Source: CAWGQN01 sp963824885 (lineage in GTDB: Bacteria; Actinomycetota; Actinomycetes; Actinomycetales; Microbacteriaceae). Taken from it: a stretch of DNA of 64,000 nucleotides. The stretch spans positions 1 to 64,000 of the forward strand of contig CAWGQN010000004.1 of the NCBI GenBank assembly GCA_963824885.1. Reading direction: 5' to 3'. Under the pieces are notes generated by a model. It was not told where the DNA came from. It saw only the letters and a program-made list of their open reading frames with translations, and made no database searches. This document shows, piece by piece, positions 30,652-39,783 of this stretch; the first letter of the stretch is position 1, and every line of letters begins with the position of its first letter. Both the position numbers and the translations under genes were made by a program.

Positions 30652-31754
30652 GTGCGGTCAACCCGTATGGTGCCGCGGGCGTCGATACCGCGGCGGGCGA
30701 CCTCGCGGTCGAACTCATGAAGAGCGGCGTTCGGAGCACGCACGGACCCGAGGTGCTCGGAGGAGTCGGAGGATTTGCCGGTCTTTTTGATGCGTCGGCG
30801 CTGTTGGCATTTGAAAAACCCGTGCTTGCGTCGTCAACGGACGGCGTCGGCACGAAAGTTGCAATTGCACAAGCGATCGACAAGCACGACACAATTGGTC
30901 ACGACCTCGTGGGCATGGTCGTTGACGACGTTGTTGTTGTGGGGGCCCGTCCGTTGTTCATGACAGATTACATTGCGTGCGGACGGGTGATTCCCTCGCG
31001 AATCGCCGAAATCGTGGGCGGCATAGCCGTCGCGTGCTCACACACTCGCACGGCACTCGTGGGGGGAGAAACCGCGGAGCATCCCGGCCTTTTGGGTCCC
31101 GACGACTACGATCTCGCGGGCGCCGCGATCGGTGTTGTCGAAGCGGAAAAAGTGCTGGGTCCGCTGCGCGTAAAGGACGGCGACGTGGTTGTCGCTCTCG
31201 CGTCGTCGGGACTCCACTCGAACGGATTTTCTCTCGTTCGACACACTCTGTCGAAACGCAAAATTGGCTTTAGTGACCGATTAGACGAATTTGGCGGAAT
31301 CGTCGGTGAAGCGCTTTTGGAGCCCACGCGCCTCTATGCTCGCCCGGTCCTCGACCTTCTCAATGATGACGAAATCGGTCCATCGATCCACGCCTTGAGC
31401 CACGTGACAGGGGGAGGAATTGCCGCCAACCTGGCGCGCGTCATTCCGCTGGGCTCGTGGGTCGAAGTTGATCGAGCGACATGGTCCCCTCCGACGGTTT
31501 TTCGGGTGATGAGCGGCCTGGCAAATGTGGCGCTCGAGATGACCGAAGCGACGTGGAACATGGGAATTGGCATGCTCGCGGTTGTTGACGAAGGGGACGC
31601 AAACCGGATCGCCGCGTCACTCACTGACGCCGGAATTTCGGCGTGGCCGGTTGGTCGAGTCTCAATGACTCGTCACAGTCACGACGAATTTGAACACGGC
31701 ACCAAGGGTGTTAACGGGGGCTCAGTTCGCCTCGTCGGCTCGTACGTGTCGTAG
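30648..31754 (+). CDS. purM: AIR synthetase (phosphoribosylformylglycinamidine cyclo-ligase)
   Basis: Closes FGAM to AIR with ATP; 368 residues. Recognisable blocks are STDGVGTKVAIAQ, the VVVVGARPLFMTDY dimer-core segment, LVGGETAEHPGLL and LSHVTGGGIAANLARV. Start GTG overlaps the purF stop by four bases (GTGA), indicating coupling. Together with the facing minus-strand cluster, the window holds purF, D, L/Q/S, M and C; purN, purE, purK, purB and purH are not here. Confidence 0.96.
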   Translation: MSAVNPYGAAGVDTAAGDLAVELMKSGVRSTHGPEVLGGVGGFAGLFDASALLAFEKPVLASSTDGVGTKVAIAQAIDKHDTIGHDLVGMVVDDVVVVGARPLFMTDYIACGRVIPSRIAEIVGGIAVACSHTRTALVGGETAEHPGLLGPDDYDLAGAAIGVVEAEKVLGPLRVKDGDVVVALASSGLHSNGFSLVRHTLSKRKIGFSDRLDEFGGIVGEALLEPTRLYARPVLDLLNDDEIGPSIHALSHVTGGGIAANLARVIPLGSWVEVDRATWSPPTVFRVMSGLANVALEMTEATWNMGIGMLAVVDEGDANRIAASLTDAGISAWPVGRVSMTRHSHDEFEHGTKGVNGGSVRLVGSYVS

Positions 31755-31781
31755 GCGTGATCGCGAGCAACCGCGAAATAA

Positions 31782-31812
31782 TGCGGCGCAGTTGTGCTTC
31801 GCACGCGCCGCA
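31782..31812. terminator. Bidirectional hairpin between purM and DUF3073 gene
   Basis: TGCGGCGC (31782-31789) pairs perfectly with GCGCCGCA (31805-31812). Inside, GTGC and GCAC continue the stem around a TTC loop, with a four-base bulge on one side. It lies between two convergent stop codons and has no clear T-tract. Confidence 0.6.
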
Positions 31813-31818
31813 CCGAGG

Positions 31819-32001
31819 TCACGCGCGTTTGGGTTCGTCTTCAGTCTCGAACGAGTACTCTGGCCACTCGCTCGTGTGTTCGTTGTCGGACGAATTGCCC
31901 GTTAGCTCTTTCTCCAGAGCGTTATAATTCGTCTCCGGGCTGAAATACTTGAGCTCACGCGCAACCTTTGTGTGTTTTGCCTTTTGACGGCCGCGCCCCA
32001 T
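31819..32001 (-). CDS. DUF3073 family protein
   Basis: Small basic-then-acidic protein of 60 residues, conserved across actinobacteria. The N terminus MGRGRQKAKHTKVARELKYFSP followed by TNYNALEKEL is the family signature. The ATG at 32001 gives exactly this start; the in-frame extension is not family-like. It lies after purM in the opposite direction, a common arrangement in actinobacteria. Its function is not known to me. Confidence 0.88.
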   Translation of the reverse strand: MGRGRQKAKHTKVARELKYFSPETNYNALEKELTGNSSDNEHTSEWPEYSFETEDEPKRA

Positions 32002-32143
32002 GCGAGACTCCCTAAACAATGACGAGCCGACCAAACAGTGAACTGGTCGGGATAACCAAACGGGGAACAGTAAAAACCAACCACTAGTTTAGCATGCAGG
32101 GCCGTTCGCGCCCGTAAACTCGTGGAACGACCGAGGGTAACGG

Positions 32144-33307
32144 ATGACCGATTACGACGATGCCACTCTGCGGGAGTGGTTCGGCATCGCCGATCCTCGC
32201 AGCGGTGCGCACGATCAAGCGAGCGCCGATTCTGAGGTCGTGTTTGAGAACACGAGCGTGCTTATTATCGGTGCGGGGCAAGCGGGACTCTCGGTCGCGT
32301 ATTTTCTTCGAAGGTTCGGCCTCGATCCGGAGAGCGACTTCGTCGTCGTTGACCGAGGGCCGTCGGAGGGCGGAGCGTGGCAATTCCGGTGGGACGCGTT
32401 GCGGCTCGGTTTTGCTCATCGCGTTCACGATTTGCCGGGAATGGCGGACCTTGGAATTAGTTTTGAAACGGCGGATCGCGACCGAAGCGCGAAAGACGTG
32501 GTACGCGAATACTACCGTCGTTACGAAGAGCACTTCGGTCTCGCGGTCCGCCGTCCCGTCGCGGTGAAAAAGGTTTTTGATCGGGGGGCCGATCTTGTCG
32601 CCACGACGACGAGTGGAGAGATCGGCACGCAGTTAGTGGTCAACGCATCGGGCACGTGGGGCGCACCTTTCTTGCCGTATTATCCCGGCATGGCGTCGTT
32701 CACGGGGCGCCACGTGCACACGAGTTCTTACGGTGCGGCCGACGAATTTGCGGGGCAACGGGTTGTTGTCGTGGGCGGCGGAACGTCGGCAATCGGGTTC
32801 ATGCTCGAGCTCGAACCCGTCGTGTCGAATCTTTTGTGGGCAACTCGGCGTCCGGTCGATTTTCGCGACGAGTCGGAGCTGACGACAGAGGGGGGAGTGG
32901 CTGTCGTCGCGATTCAAGATCGTGCCGCGCGAGCGGGAGAAGCCTTGCCGAGCATTGTGAGCGGCACGGGTGTCCCGCGCACGCGACGGATCGCCGCGGC
33001 GATTGATCGGGGCCTCTTGGCACCGCGCCCCATGTTTGTCGCCATTGAACCGACGGGTGTTCGATGGGCCGACGGTCAATTCACTCCGGTTGACGCGATT
33101 ATTTGGGCGACTGGATTTCGACCCGAAACGCGCCACTTAGCCCAATTGCACTTGCGTCAGACTGCTGGTGGCCTCGCGGTCGGTGCGGGCGCCTCGTGGA
33201 CCGACCCGCGTCTTTTTTTGGCCGGATACGGCCCCCAAGCGAGCACAATTGGCGCGATGCGCGCGGGGCGGACAATTGCGCGGCAGGTTATTGCCGCCCT
33301 GTCGTAG
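32144..33307 (+). CDS. FAD-dependent NAD(P)-binding oxidoreductase
   Basis: Flavoprotein of 387 residues related to flavin-containing monooxygenases and thioredoxin-reductase-like enzymes. The FAD-binding motif is VLIIGAGQAGLSVAYFL (about 38-54) and the NAD(P) motif VVVVGGGTSAIGFML (about 205-219). A late block AIIWATGFRPETRHL is the usual ATG motif. No substrate-specific signature is visible. It is convergent with the APC permease gene, with five bases between the stop codons. Confidence 0.8.
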   Translation: MTDYDDATLREWFGIADPRSGAHDQASADSEVVFENTSVLIIGAGQAGLSVAYFLRRFGLDPESDFVVVDRGPSEGGAWQFRWDALRLGFAHRVHDLPGMADLGISFETADRDRSAKDVVREYYRRYEEHFGLAVRRPVAVKKVFDRGADLVATTTSGEIGTQLVVNASGTWGAPFLPYYPGMASFTGRHVHTSSYGAADEFAGQRVVVVGGGTSAIGFMLELEPVVSNLLWATRRPVDFRDESELTTEGGVAVVAIQDRAARAGEALPSIVSGTGVPRTRRIAAAIDRGLLAPRPMFVAIEPTGVRWADGQFTPVDAIIWATGFRPETRHLAQLHLRQTAGGLAVGAGASWTDPRLFLAGYGPQASTIGAMRAGRTIARQVIAALS

Positions 33308-33312
33308 TGTTT

Positions 33313-35454
33313 CTAGCGCGATTCGTCGGATCGCGATTCGTGCACTCGATCCGCGATCACAGTGTCGGCCGTCTCATCGCCCCGATTGTCTGATTGCGCA
33401 CCGGTCGTCGCCGGTTGGGGCGAGGACGCCGACGTCGGAAGGAGTTTGCGAGGCACGGGCTTGCTTGGCCGTACGGGTTCCCCGCGCCGATCTTGACCGG
33501 GAATCGGCCGTGATCGTCGACCGTAAATCAGTTCGGACGAGTCTAAGAGCCACGGAACGAGCGCGACCGTGACGCCTCGGACGAGCACGAGTTTTTGGCG
33601 AATGCGTCTGGCCTTGTGGTTGTGAAGCGGATACTCCCACCAGTGGCCGACGACAAACTGTGGCATGTACACGGTCGTCACTTCGGAGCCGTGCTCGTCT
33701 CTGCGTCGCCTGAGGTGCTTGACAAGCGGCCAACTGATATCGCGATAGGGCGATTCGATAACGTGCAACGGAATGTCGATATTTTGTGTGAGCCAGTCTT
33801 TCTCGAGCGCAATCGTGGCAGTGTTGTCGATCGACACGTGGACGGCCTCGATGCTGTCGTGTCGCGCGGCGATTGCGTAGTCGAGTGCTTTGAGGACGGG
33901 CTTTTGCATCTTTCCGACTAACACGATTGCGTGGTCGCCGGTTGCGCGGAACGTCGTCAGTGGGTCGACGGCAACCTCGCGTTCAACATCGCGGTAGTAG
34001 CGATTGACACCGACCATGAACACGTAGAGCACGGGCATGATCGCGAACACGAGCCATGCCCCGTGAGTGAACTTCGTGACGGTAACGACAATCAGAACAA
34101 TTGCGGTCAAGAGCGCACCGAACGCATTGATGGCCAGACCCCGCAAGACGGCACCCTGATCGGTACAACCCCGTTTGACCAGGGTCCACCAGTGCTTGAC
34201 CATTCCCGTTTGCCCGAGAGTAAACGAGACGAATACGCCAATGATGTACAGCTGAATGAGCTGCGTGAGGCTCGCCTGATACACCACGACGATGATTCCC
34301 GCCATGAGCGCGAGAACAATCACCCCATTCGAATAGATCAGGCGGTCGCCGCGAGTGTTGAGTGACTTTGGTGCGTATCCGTCGCGAGCGAGTACCGAGC
34401 CGAGGAGCGGAAATCCATTGAAGGCGGTATTTGCGGCCAAGAGGAGAACCGCCGCGGTTGTGGCCTGAATCGCGAAAAACAAGGCGCTGTTGTTGCCGAA
34501 CACCGAAGCGGCGACCTGAGCGATGAGGCTCCGCTGGGGTTCGTGGGCGCAACCGTCCCACCCGATGAGCCGACACGGGTCTTCCGCGTAGTGAACACCC
34601 GAAATGAGGGCGATTGCGGTCAGGCCCGCAAAAAGGATGATCGCAATTCCGCCCATCGACACGAGCGTGCGCTGTGCATTTTTCACCTTGGGGCGCCGAA
34701 AGGCGGGGACGCCGTTGGAGATCGCTTCGACACCAGTGAGCGCGCTGCATCCGCTCGAGAATGCGCGCAGCAAGAGAAGAATGAAGGCCGCTTGACCGAG
34801 GTTTTCCCCGGCTACACCAAACGACGCGGACTCTGCAACGGGCGCATCGCCCGCGGCTGTGCGGACGAGGCCCACGACAATCATGACGAAGACGCTCGCG
34901 ACGAAGAGATACGTGGGAATAGCGAACGTCTTGCTCGATTCGCGTACGCCGCGGAGGTTAATCGCGGCGAGAATGACGACGAACGCAATTGCTAGCTCGA
35001 CTCGCCACTCATTGATCACAGGAAACGCTGAGATGAGGTTGTCAACTCCGCTTGCGACGGAAACGGCCACCGTGAGGACGTAGTCGACGAGAAGAGCCGA
35101 CGCGACCACGAGGCCGGCCTTTTCTCCCAGGTTCTTGTGCGCGACTTCGTAGTCGCCTCCGCCCGACGGGTACGCCTTGATCAACTGTCGATAGGACGCA
35201 ACAACGACCACGAGCAAGAGTACGACCGCCGCCGCAACCCACGGAGCAAAACTGAGAAACGCGAGGCCGCCCAGCATCAAAATCATAAGAAGCTCTTGCG
35301 GAGCATACGCGACCGACGAGAGCGGATCACTCGCAAAAATGGGGAGCGCCAGGTGTTTCGGGAGCAATTGCCCGTCAAGTTTTTCGCTCGGGAGTGGTTC
35401 GCCGATGAACCATCGCTTAGGGGAACGCCCCTCGACCGTCATGTGGGATGACAT
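33313..35454 (-). CDS. APC-superfamily permease, KimA/YdaO-like
   Basis: Membrane transporter of 713 residues. After FIGEPLPSEKL comes the strongly conserved LALPIFASDPLSSVAYAPQE, then about twelve hydrophobic segments to about residue 475. A soluble C-terminal domain follows (about 475-640, with ATGDHAIVLVGKM) and then a polar tail. This plan matches the KimA-type high-affinity potassium importer rather than amino-acid APC members, but the substrate is an inference. Three starts are possible: GTG 35484, ATG 35454 and ATG 35442. Conservation begins just after the last, and I list the middle one. Confidence 0.78.
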   Translation of the reverse strand: MSSHMTVEGRSPKRWFIGEPLPSEKLDGQLLPKHLALPIFASDPLSSVAYAPQELLMILMLGGLAFLSFAPWVAAAVVLLLVVVVASYRQLIKAYPSGGGDYEVAHKNLGEKAGLVVASALLVDYVLTVAVSVASGVDNLISAFPVINEWRVELAIAFVVILAAINLRGVRESSKTFAIPTYLFVASVFVMIVVGLVRTAAGDAPVAESASFGVAGENLGQAAFILLLLRAFSSGCSALTGVEAISNGVPAFRRPKVKNAQRTLVSMGGIAIILFAGLTAIALISGVHYAEDPCRLIGWDGCAHEPQRSLIAQVAASVFGNNSALFFAIQATTAAVLLLAANTAFNGFPLLGSVLARDGYAPKSLNTRGDRLIYSNGVIVLALMAGIIVVVYQASLTQLIQLYIIGVFVSFTLGQTGMVKHWWTLVKRGCTDQGAVLRGLAINAFGALLTAIVLIVVTVTKFTHGAWLVFAIMPVLYVFMVGVNRYYRDVEREVAVDPLTTFRATGDHAIVLVGKMQKPVLKALDYAIAARHDSIEAVHVSIDNTATIALEKDWLTQNIDIPLHVIESPYRDISWPLVKHLRRRRDEHGSEVTTVYMPQFVVGHWWEYPLHNHKARRIRQKLVLVRGVTVALVPWLLDSSELIYGRRSRPIPGQDRRGEPVRPSKPVPRKLLPTSASSPQPATTGAQSDNRGDETADTVIADRVHESRSDESR

Positions 35455-35738
35455 TACTCCATGACCGTATTCTCGCGCCAACACAATTCGTGCCGTGAGC
35501 CGCAGTCCTCGTTATCGGGTAAAGTAGCGGAGTCGGCTCTTGACACCGTATTTACCGATCGTGTTTCTCGCGAACGAGATTTGTCAGTCATTCAGGCCGG
35601 TTTCCCAGCGCACGTGCTGGTGAATAATCACGTATTGTGAACGGTTCCGGTCTACGATTGCCCGGTTTTGCGCGACTCTCCGCTATTTTTCTTGATCGTG
35701 CGCCGCCACGCGTCACGCTCAACCCAGGAAGCACACTC

Positions 35739-37622
35739 ATGTCTCAAAGCAAGAAGTCCGCGAACGGTTTCGATTCCCGACGATCTCCGGCCGCTGGCCG
35801 AGCCAAGGCGGGAAGTCGCAGTCCCGGCCACCGCGGGTATCGACCGACCGAGGACGGACCGAAAAAACGGCGCTGGTCTGTCCATGAGCGCACCGCTCGC
35901 GCGGATCATCCTTCGACGCGCGATCATCGTGCTTCGGGCGGCGAAATCCGAGAGCGCGGCGACCGGGCACCGCGCGGCGAAGTCCCCGTGCGCGCTGACC
36001 ATGGGTCGCGCGCCTCTACCGCGTCTCAAAACGGACGTTCCTCGCGCGGCGACCGATTCAATCGAGACCAGGGACCGCAGCGTGCGCCTCGTGACCACGG
36101 TGCGCGGCGCGACGATCACGCGAGGTCTGTCGGGCGAAATACGCGCGCTGACGGCCGGCCCGAGAGTGACCGGGCGCAGCGCCACAACAAAAAGGGCGTC
36201 AACAGCCCGGTTCGCGGGGTTCGGGCACATCGAAGTCGCGTTGAGCGAAGCGGGGCGGGGGGCGACCACGGAGTCCGACGCGATTTTCGCGCTGGACGCG
36301 ACGCTCCAGACCGGTTTCGCGAGAAACGCGACGCACACGGGGGGCCTCGCGCGCGGCGCGAGAATGTTCCTCGTCGCGAGAACCGTGATCGTTTCGTGTC
36401 CGACGACGCCGTGCTCGAGCGCCTCGACGCGAAACCAACCTCTCTCGCGGACGTCGAAGGCACAAGTTTTGCCGACCTCGGGCTCGGCGGCAACATCGTG
36501 CGAACCTTGGCCGAATTGGGCGCGCCCAGTCCGTTCCCGATTCAAGCCGCGACGATCCCCGATGTACTCGAGGGCCGCGACGTGCTCGGGCGCGGGCGAA
36601 CGGGGTCGGGTAAGACGATCGCATTTGCCGCGCCCGTCGTCGAACGGCTCATGGAAAACAACGGCGGAAAGGGGCGCAAACCGGCACGCAAGCCGCGCGC
36701 CCTCGTCATTGCGCCGACTCGCGAGCTTGCTTTGCAAATCGACCGCACCGTACAGCCGATTGCTCGAAGTGTCGGTCTATTCACGACTCAGATCTATGGG
36801 GGCGTGCCTCAGCACCGTCAGGTTGTGGCGTTGCAGCGCGGAGTCGATATCGTCATCGGCACTCCGGGACGCATTGAGGACCTCATTGACCAGGGTCGTC
36901 TCGACCTTTCTGACGTGAGAATGACGGTGCTTGACGAGGCCGACCACATGTGCGATTTGGGATTTCTCGAGCCGGTGCAGCGGATCCTTCGCGAGACGTG
37001 CGACGGCGGTCAAAGGCTTCTCTTCTCGGCGACTCTCGACGCGGGTGTCTCGGCGCTCGTCGCGGAATTTCTTGTTGATCCTGCGGTGCACGAGGTTGCG
37101 GGAGAAGACCAAGACTCGTCAACCATCGATCATCGCATCTTGCTCATTGAGCAGCGGGACAAGTTTGCGATTATCGAAGAGCTCGCTGATCGTCACGGCA
37201 AAACGCTCGTCTTCTCTCGCACACGAGCATTCGCGGAACAGCTCGCAGACCAACTCGACGACGCGGGAATTCCCGCGACCTCTTTGCACGGCGACCTCAA
37301 TCAGGCTCGGCGCACGCGCAACCTCGCGAAGCTCACGTCGGGCCGTGTTAACGTGCTTGTCGCGACGGACGTTGCCGCTCGTGGCATTCACGTTGACGAC
37401 ATCTCTCTCGTGATTCAAGCCGATGCGCCCGACGAGTACAAAACGTATATGCACCGGTCGGGTCGAACCGGCCGCGCGGGACGACAGGGTACGGTTGTTA
37501 CCCTTGTCTCTCGTTCGCGCCGACGGCGCATGGAAGGCTTACTTCACCGCGCCGAAATTAAGGCGGACGTCGTTCCGGTTGCTCCGGGCGATGACACGCT
37601 AAGAAAGCTCGCGATCACCTAA
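35739..37622 (+). CDS. DEAD-box ATP-dependent RNA helicase with long disordered N-terminal extension
   Basis: RNA helicase of 627 residues. The first 225 or so are low-complexity, dominated by Arg, Asp, His, Gly and Ser, and probably disordered. The core follows: Q motif region FADLGLGGNIVRTLAELG, Walker A GRGRTGSGKT, PTRELALQ, TPGR, VLDEADHM, FSATLD, and in RecA-2 VATDVAARGIHVDD and HRSGRTGRAG. The start ATG 35739 has CCAGGAA upstream. Such helicases act in ribosome assembly or cold adaptation; the basic extension would favour RNA binding. The 5' intergenic region of about 280 bases holds no gene. Confidence 0.9.
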   Translation: MSQSKKSANGFDSRRSPAAGRAKAGSRSPGHRGYRPTEDGPKKRRWSVHERTARADHPSTRDHRASGGEIRERGDRAPRGEVPVRADHGSRASTASQNGRSSRGDRFNRDQGPQRAPRDHGARRDDHARSVGRNTRADGRPESDRAQRHNKKGVNSPVRGVRAHRSRVERSGAGGDHGVRRDFRAGRDAPDRFREKRDAHGGPRARRENVPRRENRDRFVSDDAVLERLDAKPTSLADVEGTSFADLGLGGNIVRTLAELGAPSPFPIQAATIPDVLEGRDVLGRGRTGSGKTIAFAAPVVERLMENNGGKGRKPARKPRALVIAPTRELALQIDRTVQPIARSVGLFTTQIYGGVPQHRQVVALQRGVDIVIGTPGRIEDLIDQGRLDLSDVRMTVLDEADHMCDLGFLEPVQRILRETCDGGQRLLFSATLDAGVSALVAEFLVDPAVHEVAGEDQDSSTIDHRILLIEQRDKFAIIEELADRHGKTLVFSRTRAFAEQLADQLDDAGIPATSLHGDLNQARRTRNLAKLTSGRVNVLVATDVAARGIHVDDISLVIQADAPDEYKTYMHRSGRTGRAGRQGTVVTLVSRSRRRRMEGLLHRAEIKADVVPVAPGDDTLRKLAIT

Positions 37623-37794
37623 GAAACGCGGTGCGGTGCCGCACGTGCCGGGGTTGCGGGACCGTCGCGCACCTCACGTCGAACACGCCATTCGCGACCA
37701 CCAGTCGAATGGGCTGAAGAGCGCAAGAAGGACAACGAAGACGCCGCGTCGTCACGTCAGCCACGCTCGTGACCGGGCCGATATACTCGCCCGC

Positions 37795-39636
37795 ATGGTG
37801 CCCGGATCAGCTCAGCTCGACGTCAGTACGGCCTTCAATGCGCTTCGGTCGGTGTTTGGCTACGACAGTTTTCGGGGCGACCAAGAGGCCGTGGTTGCGC
37901 ACGTTGTCGGTGGTGGTGACGCGGTTGTGCTCATGCCAACGGGCGGCGGAAAATCGTTGTGCTATCAGATACCGGCTCTCGTGCGACACGGCACGGGGAT
38001 TGTTATTTCACCACTCATTGCACTCATGCAAGACCAAGTCGACGCCCTGACGGCCGTGGGAGTGCGCGCAGCGTTTTTGAACTCGACGAACGATGCTGCG
38101 CAGCGGTCTGAGATCGAGCGAGCCTTCCGTCGGGGTGAACTTGATCTCCTTTACATCGCCCCCGAACGGCTCTCGTCGGTCGTGACTCACGACCTTCTCG
38201 ATCACGGCCGTATTGCCCTGTTTGCAATTGACGAAGCCCACTGTGTTTCCCAGTGGGGCCACGATTTTCGCCCCGACTATTTGAAGCTGTCCGAGCTTGC
38301 CGACCGGTGGCCCACGGTTCCTCGAATTGCCTTGACCGCGACAGCGACCGACGAGACGCACCGTGAGATCACCGCGCGGCTTCGCCTCGAGGGGGCGCGC
38401 CATTTCGTCGCGAGCTTCGACCGGCCCAACATCCACTACCGCATTGTGAACAAAAGCGAGGTGCGTCGCCAGCTGCTCGATTTTATTCGAACAGAGCACG
38501 CGCACGACGCGGGCATTGTCTACGCTCTTTCTCGCAATTCCGTTGAAAAGATCGCCGCGCACTTGTCGGACCACGGCATTGTTGCGCTGCCGTATCACGC
38601 GGGGCTTGATACGGCGACGCGCAACGCAACGCAAGCGCGGTTTTTGCGCGAAGACGGCATCGTTGTCGTGGCCACGATTGCTTTTGGAATGGGCATCGAC
38701 AAACCCGACGTGCGGTTTGTCGCGCACGTTGATCTTCCAAAAACGATTGAGGGCTACTATCAAGAGACCGGCCGTGCGGGGCGCGACGGCCTGCCCGCGA
38801 CCGCGTGGTTAGCTTACGGTCTCAACGATGTTGTTCAACACAGACGCATGATTGACGATTCGGCCGCCGACCAGGTTCATCGTCGGCGCTTGTCCTTGCG
38901 TCTCGACGCGATGCTTGCGCTGTGTGAAACCGTGACGTGTCGACGGATTGACCTTCTTGCTTATTTCGGGCAGCGGTGCGAGCCGTGTGGCAATTGCGAC
39001 ACGTGCGTTGAACCGCCCGCCGCGTGGGACGGAACCCTGGTTGCACAGAAAATGCTCTCGACCGTCGTGCGCTTGCACCGCGAACGCAACCAGAGATTTG
39101 GCGCGGGGCACATCATCGACATCTTGAGAGGAATACGGACGCCGCGCGTTCAGCAAAACGGACACGACAGTCTTGCGGTGTGGGGAGTCGGCGACGAACT
39201 GAGCGAGGCCCAGTGGCGCGGCGTGACCCGCCAGCTCCTCGCTCAAGACGTCTTGGGTGTCAGCAGCGACGGTTATGGAACACTCGCGATTACGGCCACG
39301 AGCGGCGAGGTCTTGGCCGGGTCCCGATCAGTCATGCTCCGCACCGAGCGCAAGAGCACTAAGGCAGCGCGTTCATCCGCACAATCCGCGCGGGTCGCGA
39401 CCGATGTGCCCGAATCGGCACGCGCCCTTTTCGAGCGACTGCGTCAATGGCGTGCTGCCGTCGCGCGCGAACTCGGTGTACCCGCCTACATTGTTTTTAA
39501 CGACGCGACCCTTCGCCAGATCGCCATCGAGCGCCCGACGAAGCGTGAAGCACTCGCCACGATTGGCGGCGTGGGCCAGAAAAAAAATGATACTTACGGT
39601 CCCGACGTGGTGACGATTGTGGCCGACACGTCGTAG
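37795..39636 (+). CDS. recQ: ATP-dependent DNA helicase RecQ
   Basis: 3'-5' DNA helicase of recombination and repair, 613 residues. Walker A is PTGGGKSLCYQIPA and motif II is FAIDEAHCVSQWGHDFRPDY. Motif V/VI is AFGMGIDKPDVRFVAH and GYYQETGRAGRDG. The zinc-binding RQC part shows RCEPCGNCDTCVEPP. A winged-helix and an HRDC-like C-terminal domain (ARALFERLRQWRAAVARELGVPAYIVF) complete the canonical domain order. I start at ATG 37795 (MVPGSAQLDV); the upstream in-frame sequence is Arg/His-rich and not family-like. Confidence 0.95.
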   Translation: MVPGSAQLDVSTAFNALRSVFGYDSFRGDQEAVVAHVVGGGDAVVLMPTGGGKSLCYQIPALVRHGTGIVISPLIALMQDQVDALTAVGVRAAFLNSTNDAAQRSEIERAFRRGELDLLYIAPERLSSVVTHDLLDHGRIALFAIDEAHCVSQWGHDFRPDYLKLSELADRWPTVPRIALTATATDETHREITARLRLEGARHFVASFDRPNIHYRIVNKSEVRRQLLDFIRTEHAHDAGIVYALSRNSVEKIAAHLSDHGIVALPYHAGLDTATRNATQARFLREDGIVVVATIAFGMGIDKPDVRFVAHVDLPKTIEGYYQETGRAGRDGLPATAWLAYGLNDVVQHRRMIDDSAADQVHRRRLSLRLDAMLALCETVTCRRIDLLAYFGQRCEPCGNCDTCVEPPAAWDGTLVAQKMLSTVVRLHRERNQRFGAGHIIDILRGIRTPRVQQNGHDSLAVWGVGDELSEAQWRGVTRQLLAQDVLGVSSDGYGTLAITATSGEVLAGSRSVMLRTERKSTKAARSSAQSARVATDVPESARALFERLRQWRAAVARELGVPAYIVFNDATLRQIAIERPTKREALATIGGVGQKKNDTYGPDVVTIVADTS

Positions 39637-39783
39637 AGCACGGTGACTGGACTGATGATTTCGACAGACGCGCACGACACTTCGCCCCGCGAATTGTGCG
39701 TCGTGCACTGTTAACTAGCGTGCACCCGATTGGCCAATTTACGGTTGAGGAGTTCCCACCGTCCCGTACGAGGAGATTTCGTC

